From NCBI GenBank assembly GCA_050742455.1, contig JBOGIG010000056.1:1-14719 (forward strand): a stretch of 14,719 nucleotides of DNA, in the 5' to 3' direction. Numbering within the stretch: the stretch's first letter is position 1; the number at the start of each line of letters is the position of its first letter. A program made the translations under genes and the position numbers. Positions 13,015 to 14,719 of the stretch are shown piece after piece. Source of the DNA: JBOGIG01 sp050742455. Lineage in GTDB: Bacteria > Actinomycetota > Acidimicrobiia > Acidimicrobiales > JBOGIG01. The notes under the pieces were generated by a model, which saw only the letters and a list, made by a program, of their open reading frames with translations, ran no database searches and was not told where the DNA came from.

Positions 13015-13932
13015 TCAGCCTCGGGCCAGGGACGAGATCAGTGCCCGTCCCCGGGTGGCCTCCTCGGAGGACCCGAACACGGCGGCCACGAAGTCGGTCG
13101 CCCCGGCCTCCGCCACGGCGCCGATCTGGGCGGCGACGCTGTCCTCGTCGCCCACGATGGCGACCCCGGCCGGACCGTCGACCCCTTCCCGGGCCAGCAT
13201 GGCCTGGTAACTGGGGAGTTGTCCGTAGATGGAGAACAGACCAGCGGCGGTTTCCCGGGCTCCGTCGGGATCGTCGGTCACACACACGGGCAGTCCCACC
13301 CCCACTCGGGGACTGGGTCGTCCTGCCCCTTGGGCCGCAGAGACGATGGTGGGCACGATGTGGTCGGCCACGGTGGCCGGTCCCGTCATCCACGTCACCG
13401 TTCCATCGGCCAATGTCCCGGCCAGTTTGAGCATCCGCGACCCCAAAGCGGCGAGGACCACAGCGGGGGCGGTGGCGCCGGGAACCGAAACCGCCCCGAC
13501 GGCGGAGACGGACTCGCCCTTGAAGGACACTGTCTCGCCCCGCAGCAGGGGCATGAGCACCGACAGGTACTCCTCCATGTGACGGGCCGGTTGGGCGAAG
13601 GAGTAGCCGAACATTGACTCGATGACGATCTGATGGGACAGCCCGATGCCGAGCAGCAGGCGACCCCCGCAGGCGGCGTTGGTGGTGAGGGCCTGTCCCG
13701 CCAGCACCATGGGATGGCGGGGGTAGGTGGGGACTACGGCGGTCGACAACCCGATCCCGGGTACCTCACGTCCGATGACGGCCAGGGCGGTCAGGGCGTC
13801 ATAGGAGAAAATCTGCGACATGGCCACCGAGGCCATCCCCAACTCGGCGGCGTGGCGGGCCTGGCTCACCACGTGGTCGAGACCGGCTCCAGCCTGGCCA
13901 TCTTCGTCACCGATCATCAGTCCGTAGCGCAT
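13015..13932 (-). CDS. F420-dependent LLM class oxidoreductase (TIGR03564-like)
   Basis: This is a luciferase-like TIM-barrel enzyme expected to use coenzyme F420, an actinobacterial trait; the substrate is unknown. The 305-residue protein matches the TIGR03564 pattern closely: an opening MRYGLMIG, SQIFSYDALTALAVIGREVP (39-58), PTYPRHPMVLAGQALT (68-83), GGRLLLGIGLSH (89-100), FGYSFAQPARHMEEYL (108-123), and further on LADGTVTWMTGPATVADHIV, LPVCVTDDPDGARE and LPSYQAMLAREGV. The length is normal. The ATG at 13932 is the natural family start. It is the first gene of a leftward pair with the PIG3-type reductase 22 bp downstream. It is divergent from the surface-protein gene at 14125, across a 192-bp gap. 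Confidence 0.92.
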   Translation of the reverse strand: MRYGLMIGDEDGQAGAGLDHVVSQARHAAELGMASVAMSQIFSYDALTALAVIGREVPGIGLSTAVVPTYPRHPMVLAGQALTTNAACGGRLLLGIGLSHQIVIESMFGYSFAQPARHMEEYLSVLMPLLRGETVSFKGESVSAVGAVSVPGATAPAVVLAALGSRMLKLAGTLADGTVTWMTGPATVADHIVPTIVSAAQGAGRPSPRVGVGLPVCVTDDPDGARETAAGLFSIYGQLPSYQAMLAREGVDGPAGVAIVGDEDSVAAQIGAVAEAGATDFVAAVFGSSEEATRGRALISSLARG

Positions 13933-14124
13933 GGGCGGTCAGCATAGTGGTGGGCATTAGTGGTCTTTCAGAAATCCGCGTCGCGAATGACGGAACTGGT
14001 ATCCTCCCGATGACAGCGTCTGATCTGTCTCAAGTGGATTGACGGAATGCGACGAGGAATCGAAATGGCCGGGCCATCAGTTCGAAGTTAGGCCCAGCTT
14101 GAATCGCATCGAAGGAGGAGTGTC
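13933..14124. promoter_or_regulatory. 192-bp divergent intergenic region
   Basis: This gap must hold promoters for the leftward F420 enzyme and the rightward surface protein. TTGACG at 14039-14044 could be a -35 box for the rightward gene, but no good -10 follows at normal spacing. GACGGAA occurs twice (13989-13995 and 14041-14047). GGGCC at 14071-14075 can pair with GGCCC at 14091-14095 around a 15-nt loop, giving a possible leader hairpin. I recognise no riboswitch class. Confidence 0.4.
14113..14118 (+). promoter_or_regulatory. strong ribosome binding site of the surface-protein gene
   Basis: A consensus AGGAGG lies 6 nt before the ATG at 14125. It fixes the start and suggests strong expression, in contrast to the weak sites of most genes here. 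Confidence 0.9.
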
Positions 14125-14719
14125 ATGGTGTCAGGACCGCGGCGTTCAGGGCAGCACCAGGGCGTGAGGGCACGACTTCGGGAGCGGGGACTGATCCGGC
14201 GAACGAGCGCCATTGCCGGCATCGTCGCCATGATGGCTGCATTGGTGGTGCCCGTACTGAGCGCCTCATCCGCTTTCGCCAGCACAACTTCGGTTACGCC
14301 CGGTTCCGTCACACTCTCGACTACCACCGAGGGAGCGACCTCGACCTACACCATTCAAATGACCTTGAGCGCTACCGGCGCGCTCGGCACTAATAGCACC
14401 ATCACCTTGGTGGCCCCCAAAGGCACGACCTTTTTACCGACGGCCGCCGGCAACTATATCGTTAACTCGTCATCCGTCAGCGCGGTGGCGAGGTCCATGG
14501 TGAACAGCAGTACGACGAACAACAAGGTCGTTATCACCCTCGGCGCTTCTTCGTTGGCCAACTCAGCGAGCGTCACAATTACCGCCATTGGTGTGACCAA
14601 TCCGACAACGGCGAGCACGACTTACTCACTCAGCGAATCCACATCCGCCGACACCGTGCCAGCAACATCGAGCAATTACACCGTCACCCCCGGCCCTGCA
14701 TCCCAGGTGGTCTTTACCA
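14125..14719 (+). CDS. secreted Thr/Ser-rich surface protein, N-terminal part, cut by window edge
   Basis: The frame is open from the ATG at 14125 to the end of the window (198 complete codons), so the protein continues beyond it. It starts with a basic region (MVSGPRRSGQHQGVRARLRE), a hydrophobic core (about 30-47, IAGIVAMMAALVVPVLSA) and a likely signal peptidase site after SSAFA, residue 52. The mature part is rich in Thr, Ser, Val and Ala, with beta-strand-like repeats (SVTLSTTTEGATSTYTIQMT, TITLVAPKGTTF, KVVITLGAS, SVTITAIGVTNPT). It then reaches YTVTPGPASQVVFT, which looks like the start of an Ig-like domain. This style fits large adhesin or surface-layer-like proteins. Codon usage is visibly less GC-rich than in neighbouring genes. 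Exact family is unknown. Confidence 0.82.
   Translation, partial: MVSGPRRSGQHQGVRARLRERGLIRRTSAIAGIVAMMAALVVPVLSASSAFASTTSVTPGSVTLSTTTEGATSTYTIQMTLSATGALGTNSTITLVAPKGTTFLPTAAGNYIVNSSSVSAVARSMVNSSTTNNKVVITLGASSLANSASVTITAIGVTNPTTASTTYSLSESTSADTVPATSSNYTVTPGPASQVVFT

Noticed and set aside
13933..14124. Riboswitch (for example c-di-GMP or c-di-AMP) in the leader of the surface protein
   Set aside because: Only one short GGGCC/GGCCC stem is seen and no conserved riboswitch core could be recognised.

Overview
The window is high-GC DNA from an actinobacterium. Three features point to mycothiol- and F420-using Actinobacteria: an F420-dependent LLM oxidoreductase of the TIGR03564 type, a TIGR03084/mycothiol-isomerase-fold protein, and a DUF2630 protein. 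GTG and TTG starts and several overlapping genes fit the same group. An Acidimicrobiia-like lineage is my best guess, made from protein style only. I see no tRNA, rRNA, CRISPR array, insertion sequence or phage gene.

Region 1 (1-6715). A possible leftward gene runs off the left edge. After a 171-bp divergent gap holding a degenerate repeat and a palindrome that looks like a Zur operator, a tightly packed rightward operon begins. It encodes a zinc/manganese-type ABC importer (lipoprotein ZnuA-like, ATPase ZnuC-like, permease ZnuB-like), a Fur-family regulator that is probably Zur, a membrane acyltransferase-3 protein, and a membrane-anchored protein with a GH39-like barrel. Every junction is an overlap of 4 to 19 nt. 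The importer and regulator form a classic self-regulated metal-uptake unit. The last two genes look like envelope-glycan functions that share the transcript. The barrel protein appears to have lost its catalytic glutamates.

Region 2 (6716-8800). A repeat-filled convergent gap leads to a leftward acrylyl-CoA reductase (AcuI/YhdH) family gene. Divergent from it, 48 bp away, is a TIGR03084 gene.

Region 3 (8724-11192, leftward). DUF2630, an unnamed protein with a possible ferritin-like di-iron site, and a divergent Lgt-like lipoprotein diacylglyceryl transferase. The lgt tail overlaps the end of the TIGR03084 gene.

Region 4 (11191-13932). A rightward SDR oxidoreductase has a start codon that overlaps the DUF2630 start codon head to head. 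Converging on it is a leftward pair: an F420-dependent LLM oxidoreductase and a quinone-oxidoreductase-like (PIG3-type) MDR enzyme.

Region 5 (14125-end). The 5' part of a Thr/Ser-rich secreted surface protein that runs off the right edge.

A theme across the window is short tandem duplication. The coding copies have periods divisible by three (12, 15, 18, 30, 36, 39) and sit mostly in protein tails, linkers and loops. Two intergenic ones (13 and 52 bp) and a degenerate one of about 41 bp are not multiples of three. I found no clear new defence, mobile or biosynthetic system. The most interesting leads are the apparent pseudo-glycosidase, the di-iron orphan, the CATG-overlapping divergent starts and the repeat pattern.
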